DNA from: Bacteroidales bacterium
Lineage (GTDB): Bacteria; Bacteroidota; Bacteroidia; Bacteroidales; UBA932
Assembly (NCBI GenBank): GCA_016281435.1
Contig: JAEEIQ010000087.1
Coordinates: 6,466-70,465, forward strand
Length of the DNA: 64,000 bases
Direction of reading: 5' to 3'
The translations under genes and the position numbers were made by a program. Numbering within the stretch: position 1 is the stretch's first letter; every line of letters begins with the position of its first letter. Shown one piece after another: positions 33,048 through 42,469 of this stretch. The notes under the pieces were generated by a model, which was given only the letters and a program-made list of their open reading frames with translations, was not told where the DNA came from and did not search any database.

Positions 33048-33064
33048 CCCGCCAGGGTGGCGGG
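33048..33064 (+). promoter_or_regulatory. GC hairpin in the hsp20 leader
   Basis: Perfect 7-base arms CCCGCCA / TGGCGGG with a GGG loop lie 43 bases before the hsp20 ATG. No T-run follows, so this is more likely an RNA leader structure (possible thermosensor) than a terminator. Confidence 0.3.
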
Positions 33065-33106
33065 CCCGGAAATAAAGTTAAACTTAAATTATAGGAGATT
33101 TTAATT

Positions 33107-33547
33107 ATGTTACCGACAGCAGCAAGAAGGAATCAGGATTGGTTGCCCAGCATTCTCAACGGATTCTTCGATGACGACTTCATGGGGTTCACCCCTGCGA
33201 AACAGTTTGCTTCGCCTGCGGTAAACGTCCTTGAGGACGACAAGGAGTATCAGATCGAGCTCGCAGCCCCCGGAATGACCAAGGACGACTTCAAGGTCCG
33301 CCTTGAGAACAACGACGAGCTTGTGATTTCCCTCGAGAAGAAGGAAGAGCACAAGGAAGGCAAGAAAAAGAACTATCTCCGCAGGGAGTTCTCCTACGCC
33401 TCCTACCGCCAGAGTTTCATTGTGCCTGACGAGGTCGACATGCAGAAGATCGGAGCGAAGATGGAGGACGGTGTCCTCAGGATCACCCTCCCGAAGAAGG
33501 AAGAGGTCGTGAAGGTCCCCGCATCCCGCCAGATCGAGATCGGTTAA
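33107..33547 (+). CDS. Hsp20/alpha-crystallin small heat-shock protein
   Basis: A 146-residue ATP-independent holdase chaperone in the cytoplasm. The N-terminal arm includes LPSILNGFFDDDF. The alpha-crystallin domain covers ~38-135: PAVNVLEDDKEYQIELAAPGM starts it and a conserved GVLRITLPK motif (~123) ends it, with the IEIG tail acting as the C-terminal IxI-type motif. A well-spaced AGGAGA lies before the ATG. The 192-base upstream region is AT-rich with a palindrome and leader hairpin, consistent with stress control. Its stop overlaps the stop of the convergent symporter gene by 4 bases (GTTAAC). Confidence 0.92.
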   Translation: MLPTAARRNQDWLPSILNGFFDDDFMGFTPAKQFASPAVNVLEDDKEYQIELAAPGMTKDDFKVRLENNDELVISLEKKEEHKEGKKKNYLRREFSYASYRQSFIVPDEVDMQKIGAKMEDGVLRITLPKKEEVVKVPASRQIEIG

Positions 33548-34950
33548 CGGTTTTCGAGGTCCTTCAGGGCCTTGATGGCTTGGGGACACAGTATGAGGAT
33601 CGCTATCACGTTGATCCAAGTGGTCAAGCCAACCCCTATGTCACCTATCTGCCATATGAGGTTGGCTTCTTTCGTCGCGCCGAAGATGACGGCCGACAGC
33701 AGCAGTATCCTGTAGATCCAGAGCACCGCCTTTTCCTTTGCCTGGTTGCTTCCCGGCTTGAGGTTGAAGAGGTAGATTATGCTGGACTCCGCGTAGAAGT
33801 AATAGGCCATGATGGTAGTGAAGACGAAGAAGAAGAGAGCCACGGTGATGAATCCGCTGCCGAAGCCGCTGAACACCGAATCTATGGCTGCCTGGGTGAA
33901 ACCGACATAGTTGTTGCCGAGCTCGGGAGCGCCGCTGTAGAGCATCTCTCCCGAAGCCCCGAACACGTTGAACGAACCGGCGGAAAGAATCATGAGGGCG
34001 GTGGCGGTACACACGAGGAGCGTGTCCACATAGACGGAAAACGCCTGCACCAGGCCCTGTTTCGCAGGATGCGACACCTCGGCGCTGGCGGATACGATCG
34101 CCCCGCCGCCCTGTCCGGCCTCGTTCGAGAAGAGTCCGCGCTTTACTCCCATTGCGATGGTACTGCCCAGGATCCCGCCGCAAAGGGGATTGATCCCCAG
34201 TGCGTTGGTGACGATGCTGCCGAAGATGCCGGGAACGGCCTGCCAGTTCATGGCGATGATGACAAGGGAGATGATGATGTAGCCGAGAGCCATGAACGGG
34301 GTGACGACGGAGGCCACCCTCGCGATGCTCTTCAGGCCGCCGATGATGACGAGCGCAAGGACGCCGGCAAGGATAAGGCCGCCGGCCAGGGGAGATATGT
34401 TTAGGGAGTTATGTATCGCCGAGGCGGCTCCGTTGGACTGGACCGTGACCAGCAGGAATCCGTAGCCTATTATCGTGAAGACGGCGAAAACGATGCCGAA
34501 GGCCTTGCTGCGGAGGCCGTCCGTGATGTAGCTTGCCGGACCGCCCCTCCATCCGCTGTGGTGCGGGAACTTGTAGATCTGCGCGAGCGTGGATTCGACG
34601 AATGCTGTCGAAGCGCCTAGGAAGGCTATGATCCACATCCAGAACACCGCCCCCGGGCCGCCCATCGCGATTGCGGTCGCGACGCCTACGATGTTGCCGG
34701 TGCCCACGCGTCCCGAAAGCGCGACGCAGAATGCCTGGAAGGAAGAAATGCCTATGGTCCGGCCGTCTCCCGGAGCAGGATCTTCTTTTTTCTTGTCGAG
34801 CCCGAAAAGGAGCCTTACCATGAGGCCGAAGCGGCGTACCTGTACGAAGCGGGTGCGTATGGAAAAGTAGAGACCGGCGCCTATGAGCAGTATGATCAGG
34901 GCTGGGCTCCAGACTATGGAATTGACGGTGGAGACTATTTTTTCGAGCAT
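33544..34950 (-). CDS. Alanine/glycine:cation symporter (AgcS family)
   Basis: A 468-residue membrane protein with about eleven helices. Family signatures are seen: GRVGTGNIVGVATAIAMGGPGAVFWMW (~75-100) and NEAGQGGGAIVSASA (~275-290). It imports alanine or glycine with Na+ or H+. The ATG at 34950 is chosen; a TTG 3 codons upstream is possible. A TAACTTTG -7-like sequence overlaps that TTG on the minus strand (34957-34964). It is divergent from the MATE gene. Confidence 0.9.
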   Translation of the reverse strand: MLEKIVSTVNSIVWSPALIILLIGAGLYFSIRTRFVQVRRFGLMVRLLFGLDKKKEDPAPGDGRTIGISSFQAFCVALSGRVGTGNIVGVATAIAMGGPGAVFWMWIIAFLGASTAFVESTLAQIYKFPHHSGWRGGPASYITDGLRSKAFGIVFAVFTIIGYGFLLVTVQSNGAASAIHNSLNISPLAGGLILAGVLALVIIGGLKSIARVASVVTPFMALGYIIISLVIIAMNWQAVPGIFGSIVTNALGINPLCGGILGSTIAMGVKRGLFSNEAGQGGGAIVSASAEVSHPAKQGLVQAFSVYVDTLLVCTATALMILSAGSFNVFGASGEMLYSGAPELGNNYVGFTQAAIDSVFSGFGSGFITVALFFFVFTTIMAYYFYAESSIIYLFNLKPGSNQAKEKAVLWIYRILLLSAVIFGATKEANLIWQIGDIGVGLTTWINVIAILILCPQAIKALKDLENR

Positions 34951-34998
34951 AACTTTCAAAGTTAATAATTGAATCGCCGCTTTCCAAGCAAAAAAGCG

Positions 34999-35006
34999 TA
35001 AATTTG
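34999..35006 (+). promoter_or_regulatory. -7 promoter box of the MATE gene
   Basis: TAAATTTG matches TAnnTTTG exactly, 22 bases before the ATG at 35029. Confidence 0.5.
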
Positions 35007-35028
35007 CGTCCCATAACGTGATCGCAGG

Positions 35029-36417
35029 ATGGCAGGAACTAAGGAATTGTTGCTCGGAAAGCTCCGCTCGGGCGCCCCGCTGGGCGGCTGGGAACAGTTG
35101 CGCCTGACCTTCCTCCTGGCCCTTCCTGCCATCCTGGCGCAGCTGTCGATGTGCCTTCTGAGCTATATCGACGCGGCCATGGTGGGGCGTCTGGGCAGCG
35201 AGCAGGCGGCGGCCGTCGGGCTCGTGAGCAGCACCACCTGGATATTCGGCAGTTTCTGCTACGCCAATTCATCCGGCTTCAGCGTGCAGATAGCGCATCG
35301 CTGCGGGGCGGGGGATTATGAAGGCGCCAGGGGCATCTTCCGGCAGGGAATGCTCAGCACTCTCGTCTTCAGCGCAGGCCTGCTGCTTCTTGCCGTGGCC
35401 ATCAGCGGCCCCCTGCCGCACTGGCTCGGTGGCGGCCCGGAAATATGCGCGGACGCATCGGCTTATTTCCTGATTTACGCGCTCTTCCTTCCGTTCTTCC
35501 AGCTGGCCATCTTCTGCGAGTCGGCGCTGATTGCGAGCGGCAACCTCAAGGTCCCGAGCATCACGAGCGTGGTGATGTGCGTGCTGGACGCAGGATTCAA
35601 CTACATCTTCATCTTCCTTCTGGGGTTGGGGGTGAAGGGTGCCGCGATTGGGACGGGCCTGGCCACGCTCTGCGCCGGCGCTTTCCTGCTTTTCTATGCG
35701 ACAAGGTTCAGCAAGGAACTGCGTACGGTAAAGGAGGACCGCCCGCGGGAGCCCAAGGTGCGCCAGGTGGTGCTCCGGCAGGCATTCGGCATCAGCTGGC
35801 CGCTCTGGATCCAGAATCTGGCAGTCCGCGGAGCCTATATCGCAGCGACCGTGATAATAGCCCCGCTGGGGACCATAGCCATAGCGGCCAACTCCTTTGC
35901 GATAATCGCGGAAGGCTTCTGCTACCTCCCCGGCTACGGGATGCAGGATGCTGCCACGACCCTCGTGGGGCAGAGCCTCGGCGCAGGGCGCAAGGACCTT
36001 GCGAAGCGTTTCGCGTGGATCACGATAGGCAGCGGTTCGACCATGATGCTGCTCCTGGCAGTGTTGATGTGGGTGTTCGCGCCGCAGATGATGGGGCTCC
36101 TGAGCCAGGATCCCGAGGTGGTCTCGCTTGGGGCCGCGTGCCTTCGAATCGAGGCCTGGGCCGAGCTTTTCTTCGGTATCAGCATCGTAGCTTACGGGTG
36201 CTGCGTCGGCGCCGGCGACACCCTCGTTCCATCCGCGGTCAACCTTGTGAGCATGTGGATAATACGCATAGGCATGGCGCTGTTGCTGATCCCTTCCCTC
36301 GGACTCAGGGGCTATTGGTATGCAATGGCCGCGGAGCTGACGGTCAAAGGGATAATCTTTGCCATCCGCATCCGCGGCAACCGGTGGATGAAGAAAACGC
36401 TGATCGCTTCTTCTTAG
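35029..36417 (+). CDS. MATE-family multidrug/metabolite efflux transporter
   Basis: A 462-residue protein with twelve predicted helices in two MatE halves. The first half starts FLLALPAILAQLSMCLLSYIDAAMVGRLG (~27-56), with the typical DxxxVGxLG-type run; the second half starts at FGISWPLWIQNLAVRGAY (~252). It exports cationic compounds using Na+ or H+. It stands alone with its own promoter. Its stop overlaps the stop of the convergent isomerase gene by 4 bases. Confidence 0.9.
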   Translation: MAGTKELLLGKLRSGAPLGGWEQLRLTFLLALPAILAQLSMCLLSYIDAAMVGRLGSEQAAAVGLVSSTTWIFGSFCYANSSGFSVQIAHRCGAGDYEGARGIFRQGMLSTLVFSAGLLLLAVAISGPLPHWLGGGPEICADASAYFLIYALFLPFFQLAIFCESALIASGNLKVPSITSVVMCVLDAGFNYIFIFLLGLGVKGAAIGTGLATLCAGAFLLFYATRFSKELRTVKEDRPREPKVRQVVLRQAFGISWPLWIQNLAVRGAYIAATVIIAPLGTIAIAANSFAIIAEGFCYLPGYGMQDAATTLVGQSLGAGRKDLAKRFAWITIGSGSTMMLLLAVLMWVFAPQMMGLLSQDPEVVSLGAACLRIEAWAELFFGISIVAYGCCVGAGDTLVPSAVNLVSMWIIRIGMALLLIPSLGLRGYWYAMAAELTVKGIIFAIRIRGNRWMKKTLIASS

Positions 36418-37235
36418 ATGCTGTCGCAAACTCCGCGCAGGTAACCGATGGATTCGGCCACGCCCGGGTGCGGGTTATTGGCGTTCTTCTCGAATTCGAC
36501 GGAAATCACGCCCTGATACTTGATCTTCTTGAGAGCCTTGATGATGGCGGGTATGTCCATCTTGCCGCGTCCCATCTCCCAGGTCTTGCCGGACTTTGAG
36601 GAGTCGGTCTCATCCTTGATGTGGATGTCATAGATCCAGTCCTTGTACTTGACGATGTCCTTGGCGGGGTTCTTGCCGTAGCGGAATGAATGGCCGAGGT
36701 CCATGCAGCAGCCGATTCCGATTGAAGGGTCCTTCACCATCTCGACTATCTTGCGCACATCGGGGAAAGCGGCCTTGTCGGGTCCGTGGGTGTGGATGGC
36801 AACCTTGATCCCGGTGGATTTGACCTTGGCGATTACATAGTCCAGAAGCTCATAGTTGGGAACGCCCATGAACATCTTGGCGCCGAAACGGGCGGCATAG
36901 TCGAAAGCGCGGTCGACATCCTCCTGGCTCCTCATGTAGATGGGACCGAGGATGTAGGGATCGACGTTGCACTCCGCGCACTTTGCCTTGAAAGCGTCCA
37001 TCTCGTCTTTAGTGGAGTTCAGGGGAAGGTGGAAGTCCTTCACCGACATGTAGTGCACGTCCATGCTCTGGAGAAATTCCAGGGCCTGGTCGATGGTGAA
37101 CTTGCGGTAGGTGTACCCGGCGACTCCGATCTTGAAGTTGTCGGATCCGTGGGCGGGCTTGCCTGCGAAGGCTTCCTGCGGGACGGTGCTGACAAGCAGG
37201 GCTGCGGCCAGCGCGATTTTGAAGAACTTGTTCAT
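36414..37235 (-). CDS. Exported sugar phosphate isomerase/epimerase-like TIM-barrel protein
   Basis: A 273-residue AP-endonuclease-2/xylose-isomerase-like TIM barrel with a signal peptide (MNKFFKIALAAALLVSTVPQEAFA). Likely metal ligands lie in AIHTHGPD (~146), MDLGHSFRYG (~175) and a C-terminal VEFEKNA (~250); DIHIKD (~196) is typical. In Bacteroidetes such exported members are annotated as sugar isomerases or epimerases, but the substrate is unknown. The start overlaps the tilS stop as ATGA; the longer frame is antisense-like sequence within tilS. Confidence 0.8.
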   Translation of the reverse strand: MNKFFKIALAAALLVSTVPQEAFAGKPAHGSDNFKIGVAGYTYRKFTIDQALEFLQSMDVHYMSVKDFHLPLNSTKDEMDAFKAKCAECNVDPYILGPIYMRSQEDVDRAFDYAARFGAKMFMGVPNYELLDYVIAKVKSTGIKVAIHTHGPDKAAFPDVRKIVEMVKDPSIGIGCCMDLGHSFRYGKNPAKDIVKYKDWIYDIHIKDETDSSKSGKTWEMGRGKMDIPAIIKALKKIKYQGVISVEFEKNANNPHPGVAESIGYLRGVCDSI

Positions 37236-38542
37236 ACTGTTGGTGTTATTGTGATTTTTATGATTTCTTTCGTGTCCGGCGTTACGCGGAGATCCCTGTC
37301 TATCCTTTCTCCGGCAAGGGCGCCTGCGTGGCCCTTTTCCCACCCCTCGGGGACAAGGATAAGGGCGGATTCCTTGCGCCCGAGATCCCATTTGAGATCC
37401 GCGAAAAGGTCGCTCATTTTTTTCTTGCCGCGCATGCCGAGCGGGCGGAGCCAGTCTCCTTCCTCCCACGGGCGTACGGTGAACGGGAAGCGGAGAAGGG
37501 CAGCATCGAAGACTTGGGTGCCGTTTTCCTGCCGGAGCTGCTCCGGGACCGGTCCGATGCCGACTTCCAGGCAACTGCCGCCGATGACATGTACCCCGGG
37601 GCCTTCTATGGATACGGGCCCGGGCCTGGGGTCGGCGGAGCGCATCACCCTGAGGCTGCCGGAAGTGCTCACGAGCCTCCATCCGCCGGCTTCGAAGACC
37701 TTGCCCGAGACGGTTGAATTGCCGTCCAGGAGACGGAGCACGGAATCGAGCATGGCTTCCGGGAAACCGTAGGGCTCGAGAAAGCGGTAGAGAAGGTAGC
37801 GGCGGTGGGTGAACTGCCTGAGGACGCCGATGTTCAGGGTACTTTCGTCCGTCGGCGGCACGAGGCCGGATTCGACGGCCGCATCCCAGTAATCGTCGGC
37901 TATTGCATCGGCTTCCCGCAGATGTTCCATGTCCTTTTCGAGGGTCCTGAGCCATGAAGGATTGATCCTGGCGAAAGCCGGCAGGACCTCGGACCTCAGG
38001 AGGTTGCGCCGTATGGTGGTGTCCCCGTTGGTGCTGTCTTCCCTCCATGGCCTGCCGCCGGCCAGCATCCATTCCCGGATGTCGTCCCGACTGATGCCGA
38101 GAATGGGCCTGAGTATCCTGAGACCGTTGATATGGGTGTCGGCGGACATGCCGCTGAGACCCTTCGTGCCCGTGCCCCGGAGGAGGTTCAGGAGGAAGGT
38201 CTCCGCGTTGTCGCAGGCGTTGTGGGCCACGGCCACGGCGTCGTACCCTTGCTCGTCGCACAGTTTGCCGAACCAGGCGTAGCGCAGCCTGCGGGCTGCC
38301 ATTTCGATGCTCTCTCCGGTCCTTGCGGCTTCCGCGGCCGTGTCGAAACGGACGGTGTGCAGGGGGTATCCTTTCCCTTCGGCCCAGCGGCGGACGAAGT
38401 CCTCGTCCCCGTCAGATTCGGGCCCGCGGAGGGAAAAGTTGCAGTGGGCAACGGCAAAAGAGGCTCCCGGGAACAACTCGGAAGCCCTTTCGGCCATGTA
38501 CATCGAATCGATGCCGCCGCTTACTGCAAGCAGGATCGTCAC
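37232..38542 (-). CDS. tilS: tRNA(Ile)-lysidine synthase
   Basis: A 436-residue enzyme that attaches lysine to C34 of tRNA-Ile(CAU) using ATP, so that it reads AUA. The N-type PP-loop ATP motif SGGIDS is at ~8-13, right after the start MTILLAV. AHCNFSLRG (~32-40) and the substrate-binding RxLRYAWF-type segment (~84) are typical of TilS, as is the long C-terminal domain. It overlaps the DUF3078 gene by one base and the isomerase by ATGA, so it is in the proS-DUF3078-tilS-isomerase run. Confidence 0.92.
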   Translation of the reverse strand: MTILLAVSGGIDSMYMAERASELFPGASFAVAHCNFSLRGPESDGDEDFVRRWAEGKGYPLHTVRFDTAAEAARTGESIEMAARRLRYAWFGKLCDEQGYDAVAVAHNACDNAETFLLNLLRGTGTKGLSGMSADTHINGLRILRPILGISRDDIREWMLAGGRPWREDSTNGDTTIRRNLLRSEVLPAFARINPSWLRTLEKDMEHLREADAIADDYWDAAVESGLVPPTDESTLNIGVLRQFTHRRYLLYRFLEPYGFPEAMLDSVLRLLDGNSTVSGKVFEAGGWRLVSTSGSLRVMRSADPRPGPVSIEGPGVHVIGGSCLEVGIGPVPEQLRQENGTQVFDAALLRFPFTVRPWEEGDWLRPLGMRGKKKMSDLFADLKWDLGRKESALILVPEGWEKGHAGALAGERIDRDLRVTPDTKEIIKITITPTV

Positions 38543-39624
38543 TATTTCTTGCGCGGCTGGAAGGTGTATGCGAAGTTGAAGGAGAGGAACTCCTTGAACT
38601 GGATCCTCTGGGCGAGGGCGCCGTCTTCATCGGCGATCATGACGATAGGATCGTAGATCAGCCAGGTGTTGAAGGCCACGCTGAAGTACTTGGCGAGCTT
38701 GAAGCTGATCTTGTTGTCCCAGTTCACGCGGGTCCATTCGAAGGGATGGTCGAGGTAATCGGTGAAGAGGACCACCTGGGTCTCGTATTTGATGTTCTCG
38801 TTGATGCTGAATTTCATGTCAGCCTTGACCTGGGCACCGAACTGGAACTTGGCGCTGCGGAAATAGGGTCCGTACTGGACGGGGTCGTTGGTCGCGAGGG
38901 CTGCGGCATATGCCGGATCGTCCTCGGCGCATCCCAGTTCCATACCGTAGTTCTTGCGGAGCTGGGCGATGTCCACGATGGTGAAACCTCCGGTCAGGGG
39001 AGCCATGTTGATGTCCAGCCAGTTGTTGGGCTTCCACTCGAGACCGAGGGCGAGGTTTGTGTACGCTGGGGAGATGAATCCGGACTTCAGGCCGTCGCCC
39101 TTCCACTTGTCGGGATCCCCGATGCTGCCGTCGTTGTTGCTGTCGTACTGGACGTACTTCGCGGGGGTGTCGGTGAACTGGGAGCGGAAGTCGAAGGCTG
39201 CGGAATAGTTCCACTTGGAATCCTTGGCGGTCTGGTATGCCCATTTGCTCTCAAGGTAGATGCGGTCGTTGCTCTTCTGCAGCAGGCCCTCCTTATCGGA
39301 AGAGTGCAGGAAGGCATAGTTGAGCTGGAGGCGGTTGTTCCAAGACATGAGGTCCTTCTTGTAGTTGGCCTTTGCGTCGAGTCCGGCGCTGAGGGTCATC
39401 GTATTGTAACCGCCTGCCGCCCAGTTCGTCAGTCCGGTCTGGTTGAACCCTATGCTGAGGTCTGCGGATTCGGTCCAGTACACGGGCTTGGGCTTGGCGG
39501 GCTCTTCCTGGGGAGCGTTCGCTATCGCTTCGGCCGCATCCGATGCGGCCTGCTGTACGTTGTTCTGCGCGAAGCAGAAGAAAGAGATGGCCGCGAGGGC
39601 CACGGTCGTGATTATCCTTTTCAT
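38542..39624 (-). CDS. DUF3078-family outer-membrane-associated protein
   Basis: A 360-residue protein with signal peptide MKRIITTVALAAISFFCFAQ. The Bacteroidetes DUF3078 signature is clear: FNQTGLTNWAAGG (~64-76), then barrel-like strands (MSWNNRLQLNYAFLHS) to a terminal FAYTF-type strand. It is thought to be a surface or outer-membrane protein; the function is not established. It starts one base after the proS stop; the longer frame overlapping proS is rejected because it places the signal peptide inside. Confidence 0.85.
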   Translation of the reverse strand: MKRIITTVALAAISFFCFAQNNVQQAASDAAEAIANAPQEEPAKPKPVYWTESADLSIGFNQTGLTNWAAGGYNTMTLSAGLDAKANYKKDLMSWNNRLQLNYAFLHSSDKEGLLQKSNDRIYLESKWAYQTAKDSKWNYSAAFDFRSQFTDTPAKYVQYDSNNDGSIGDPDKWKGDGLKSGFISPAYTNLALGLEWKPNNWLDINMAPLTGGFTIVDIAQLRKNYGMELGCAEDDPAYAAALATNDPVQYGPYFRSAKFQFGAQVKADMKFSINENIKYETQVVLFTDYLDHPFEWTRVNWDNKISFKLAKYFSVAFNTWLIYDPIVMIADEDGALAQRIQFKEFLSFNFAYTFQPRKK

Positions 39625-39625
39625 C

Positions 39626-41104
39626 TTAGTATGATATTGCAAATACAACTCTTCTCTCCGACGGCTTGCCGGAATAGATGTCCCTGCCGGGCTCTTCACA
39701 GACGAAACTGTCCACGGGGATGCACCTGATCGTGGCCTTGGTCTCGTCCTTGATCTTCTGTTCGGTCTCCGCTGTTCCGTCCCAGTGGCAGAGGAGGAAC
39801 TTGCCGGTCTGGATCTTCTCCTTGAATTCGTTCCAGTCGTCGCACTTCTCGACGTTGGCTCCGCGGAAGGTTTCGGCTTTCTTGTAGATATTGTCCTGGA
39901 TGTCGGAGAGGAGGCCGTCGATATGGGCGGCTATGCCTTCGAGGGCCATGGTTTCCTTGGTCAGGGTGTCGCGGCGGGCCACTTCGACCGTGCCTGCGGC
40001 GAGGTCGCGGGCGCCCATCGCCAGGCGTACGGGCACTCCCTTCAGCTCCCACTCAGCGAACTTGAAACCGGGACGCAGGGTGTCGCGGTCATCGATCTTG
40101 ACGCTGTGCCCGAGGGCTTCGAGGTCCTTCTTGACGGCCTCCATCTTTTCGAGCACGGCTTCCCTTTCTTCCTGGGCCTTGTAGATAGGCACCATCACGA
40201 CCTGGATGGGGGCGAGGGCGGGAGGCAGGACCAGTCCGTTGTCGTCGCCGTGGGCCATGATGAGGGCGCCCATGAGGCGGGTGCTGACGCCCCAGGAAGT
40301 CGCCCAGACGTACTGGAGCTTGCCTTCCTTGTCGGCGAACTGGACGTCGAAGGACTTGGCGAAGTTCTGCCCGAGGAAGTGTGAGGTCCCGGCCTGCAGG
40401 GCCTTCCCGTCCTGCATCATCGCCTCGATGGTCAGGGTGTCGAGGGCTCCTGCGAAGCGCTCGTTGGGGCTCTTGTGGCCCACGATCACGGGCAGGGCCA
40501 TGTACTTGCGTGCGAAGTCGGCATACACGCCGACCATGGTTTCGGCCTCCTTCTGCGCCTCTTCGGCTGTGGCGTGGGCGGTGTGGCCCTCCTGCCAGAG
40601 GAATTCGGCGGTGCGCAGGAACAGCCTGGTGCGCATCTCCCAGCGGACCACGTTGCACCATTGGTTGCACATGATAGGGAGGTCCCTCCAGGAGGTGATC
40701 CAGTTCTTGTACGTGCTCCAGATGATGGTTTCAGATGTCGGGCGTACGATGAGCTCTTCTTCGAGTTTCGCCTCAGGGTCCACGACCACGCCCTTGCCGT
40801 CAGGGTCGTTCATCAGCCTGTGGTGGGTCACCACGGCGCATTCCTTCGCGAATCCGGCCACGTGTTCGGCCTCCTTGCTGAAGAACGATTTCGGGATGAA
40901 GAGAGGGAAATATGCGTTCTGGACGCCGGTTTTCTTGAACATCCCGTCGAGCACGGACTGCATCTTTTCCCATATCGCGTAACCATAGGGCTTGATCACC
41001 ATGCAACCCCTCACGGGTGACTGCTCTGCAAGGTCGGCCTTAACTACCAGGTCATTATACCACTGTGAATAATTCTCCGAACGTTTTGTTACTTCTTTTG
41101 CCAT
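39626..41104 (-). CDS. proS: Prolyl-tRNA synthetase (archaeal/eukaryote-like type)
   Basis: A 492-residue class II synthetase charging tRNA-Pro. Class II motif 2 is seen as [26 protein letters not shown] (~153-178) and motif 3 as [21 protein letters not shown] (~275-295). It lacks the large insertion domain of bacterial-type ProRS and keeps the extra C-terminal domain ending in an aromatic (ISY), as in the archaeal/eukaryote-like class common in this phylum. A TATCTTTG box lies 75 bases upstream on the minus strand. Confidence 0.95.
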   Translation of the reverse strand: MAKEVTKRSENYSQWYNDLVVKADLAEQSPVRGCMVIKPYGYAIWEKMQSVLDGMFKKTGVQNAYFPLFIPKSFFSKEAEHVAGFAKECAVVTHHRLMNDPDGKGVVVDPEAKLEEELIVRPTSETIIWSTYKNWITSWRDLPIMCNQWCNVVRWEMRTRLFLRTAEFLWQEGHTAHATAEEAQKEAETMVGVYADFARKYMALPVIVGHKSPNERFAGALDTLTIEAMMQDGKALQAGTSHFLGQNFAKSFDVQFADKEGKLQYVWATSWGVSTRLMGALIMAHGDDNGLVLPPALAPIQVVMVPIYKAQEEREAVLEKMEAVKKDLEALGHSVKIDDRDTLRPGFKFAEWELKGVPVRLAMGARDLAAGTVEVARRDTLTKETMALEGIAAHIDGLLSDIQDNIYKKAETFRGANVEKCDDWNEFKEKIQTGKFLLCHWDGTAETEQKIKDETKATIRCIPVDSFVCEEPGRDIYSGKPSERRVVFAISY

Positions 41105-41178
41105 AATTTTCTTTAAAAAAACCTGCGGTTTTCCACGATTTTTGCATCTATATTGAGAACGACAGGAAATAGTCGTAG

Positions 41179-41186
41179 CAAAGATA
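41179..41186 (-). promoter_or_regulatory. -7 promoter box of proS
   Basis: Minus strand TATCTTTG is an exact TAnnTTTG match, 75 bases before the proS ATG, leaving a ~65-base leader. Confidence 0.5.
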
Positions 41187-41208
41187 CGAATTTATTGGTT
41201 AAAGTAAT

Positions 41209-41216
41209 AAGGAGGT
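41209..41216 (+). promoter_or_regulatory. Strong Shine-Dalgarno fixing the start at 41222
   Basis: AAGGAGGT is a full anti-SD match 5 bases before the ATG at 41222. Such a site is unusual here, where most genes have no SD, and it decides between this ATG and an in-frame upstream one at 41153. Confidence 0.7.
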
Positions 41217-41221
41217 CCGTG

Positions 41222-42445
41222 ATGAAACTCAAGATTGCATTGATGCTGATACCGCTGCTGGCAGCGGCGTCATGCGGCACTCTCGGCAAGGCAGATTCCG
41301 GGCAGCGGTTTACCGACGGAGTCTATTACCGCCCGTCCGGCGAGCTGCAGAAGGTGCAGAAGGAGAACGACAACCGCTTCTCGCAGCTCGTCGAGCGCAC
41401 GCGGGAGGGCAGGATATATCTCCGCGGGAACAAGGTAGATACCCTTTACATCCCCGAGAACATGAAGGCTTCCGTCAGCTTCAAGGATTCGCTGACGGTA
41501 GTCGAACTCGAGCCGACCCGGCCATGGAACGATCCGTGGTACGGGTGGAATTCCACCTGGTACTGGGACTGGTACAGGCCCTACGGGTGGTACAGTCCTT
41601 ACAGCTGGTACGGCCCCTACAGCTGGCGCTACTCCTGGTATCATGATCCCTGGTACTACAGTTCGTGGCATTACGATCCGTGGTACTATGATTCCTGGTA
41701 CTGGAGCCCCTGGTATTACGATTCCTGGTACTACGGCGGATGGTACGGCTACGGCCGCTATTACGGTTACTACGGGTATCCGTACCACTACCATCACCAC
41801 CATCACCACCACGGCTGGGGCCGCGACTACAGTTTCGGTCCGAGGAACGTCAATTCCGGATCTTATGCCGTCAACGGCCACGGGGTCGGTGCGACGGTAA
41901 GGCGTGGAACTCCCGGAGCCGGCAAGCCCCGCGTTTCCACCGCTCCTGCGACAAAGACCGTGTCCGGTGTGAGGACCGCTTCCTCGCCGGCAGTGCGGAG
42001 CGCATCCTCTTCGCCGGCAGTACGCAGCGCATCGGCCGCAACAAGGAGCGTTTCTTCCGGAACGTCCGGCTCTTCAAGGATCTCATCCGTGAGCCGTTCC
42101 TCCTCTTCGGCTTCGACCGGCGGAAGTTCCGTCTCCAGGAGCTCATATGGCAGGACCACCTCGTCGTCGTCCTCCTCCTCGGAAGGATACAGCCGCAGCA
42201 GGACTTCCTCGTCCTCCTCTTCATCTTCCTCCTCGTCGTATTCCAGCGGATACAGCCGCAGCAGTTCGTCATCCTCGTCGTACTCCGGCGGATACAGCCG
42301 CAGCAGCTCTTCTTCATCTTCCGGATCTTACGGCGGCAGCAGAAGCAGCGGCGGTTCGTCCTACAGCGGCGGCTCGTCATACAGCGGCGGCTCGTCCCAT
42401 AGCGGAGGCGGTTCGTCGCACAGCGGCGGGGGAAGCCGCAGGTAA
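41222..42445 (+). CDS. Trp/Tyr-, His- and Ser-rich low-complexity lipoprotein
   Basis: A 407-residue lipoprotein (MKLKIALMLIPLLAAASC, Cys 18). A short ordered region (~20-100: GKADSGQRFTDGVYYRPSG...) is followed by ~95 residues in which Trp and Tyr are about half of all residues, in units such as DPWYYDSWYW and YSPYSWYGPYSW (~101-193). A His run (HYHHHHHHHGWG, ~193-205) follows. The last ~170 residues are Ser/Gly/Arg-rich repeats such as GYSRSSSSSSS and GGSSYSGGSS. It is probably a secreted, intrinsically disordered surface or cell-envelope protein; the His run could bind metal. No family recognised. It precedes the FadL-like gene by 25 bases. Confidence 0.8.
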   Translation: MKLKIALMLIPLLAAASCGTLGKADSGQRFTDGVYYRPSGELQKVQKENDNRFSQLVERTREGRIYLRGNKVDTLYIPENMKASVSFKDSLTVVELEPTRPWNDPWYGWNSTWYWDWYRPYGWYSPYSWYGPYSWRYSWYHDPWYYSSWHYDPWYYDSWYWSPWYYDSWYYGGWYGYGRYYGYYGYPYHYHHHHHHHGWGRDYSFGPRNVNSGSYAVNGHGVGATVRRGTPGAGKPRVSTAPATKTVSGVRTASSPAVRSASSSPAVRSASAATRSVSSGTSGSSRISSVSRSSSSASTGGSSVSRSSYGRTTSSSSSSSEGYSRSRTSSSSSSSSSSSYSSGYSRSSSSSSSYSGGYSRSSSSSSSGSYGGSRSSGGSSYSGGSSYSGGSSHSGGGSSHSGGGSRR

Positions 42446-42469
42446 TCACAAACGATAAAAAACAAGACA

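Noticed and set aside
42050..42440. Repeat array resembling a CRISPR or satellite
   Set aside because: Units are irregular and in frame as Ser/Gly codons of a protein; no spacer-repeat structure.
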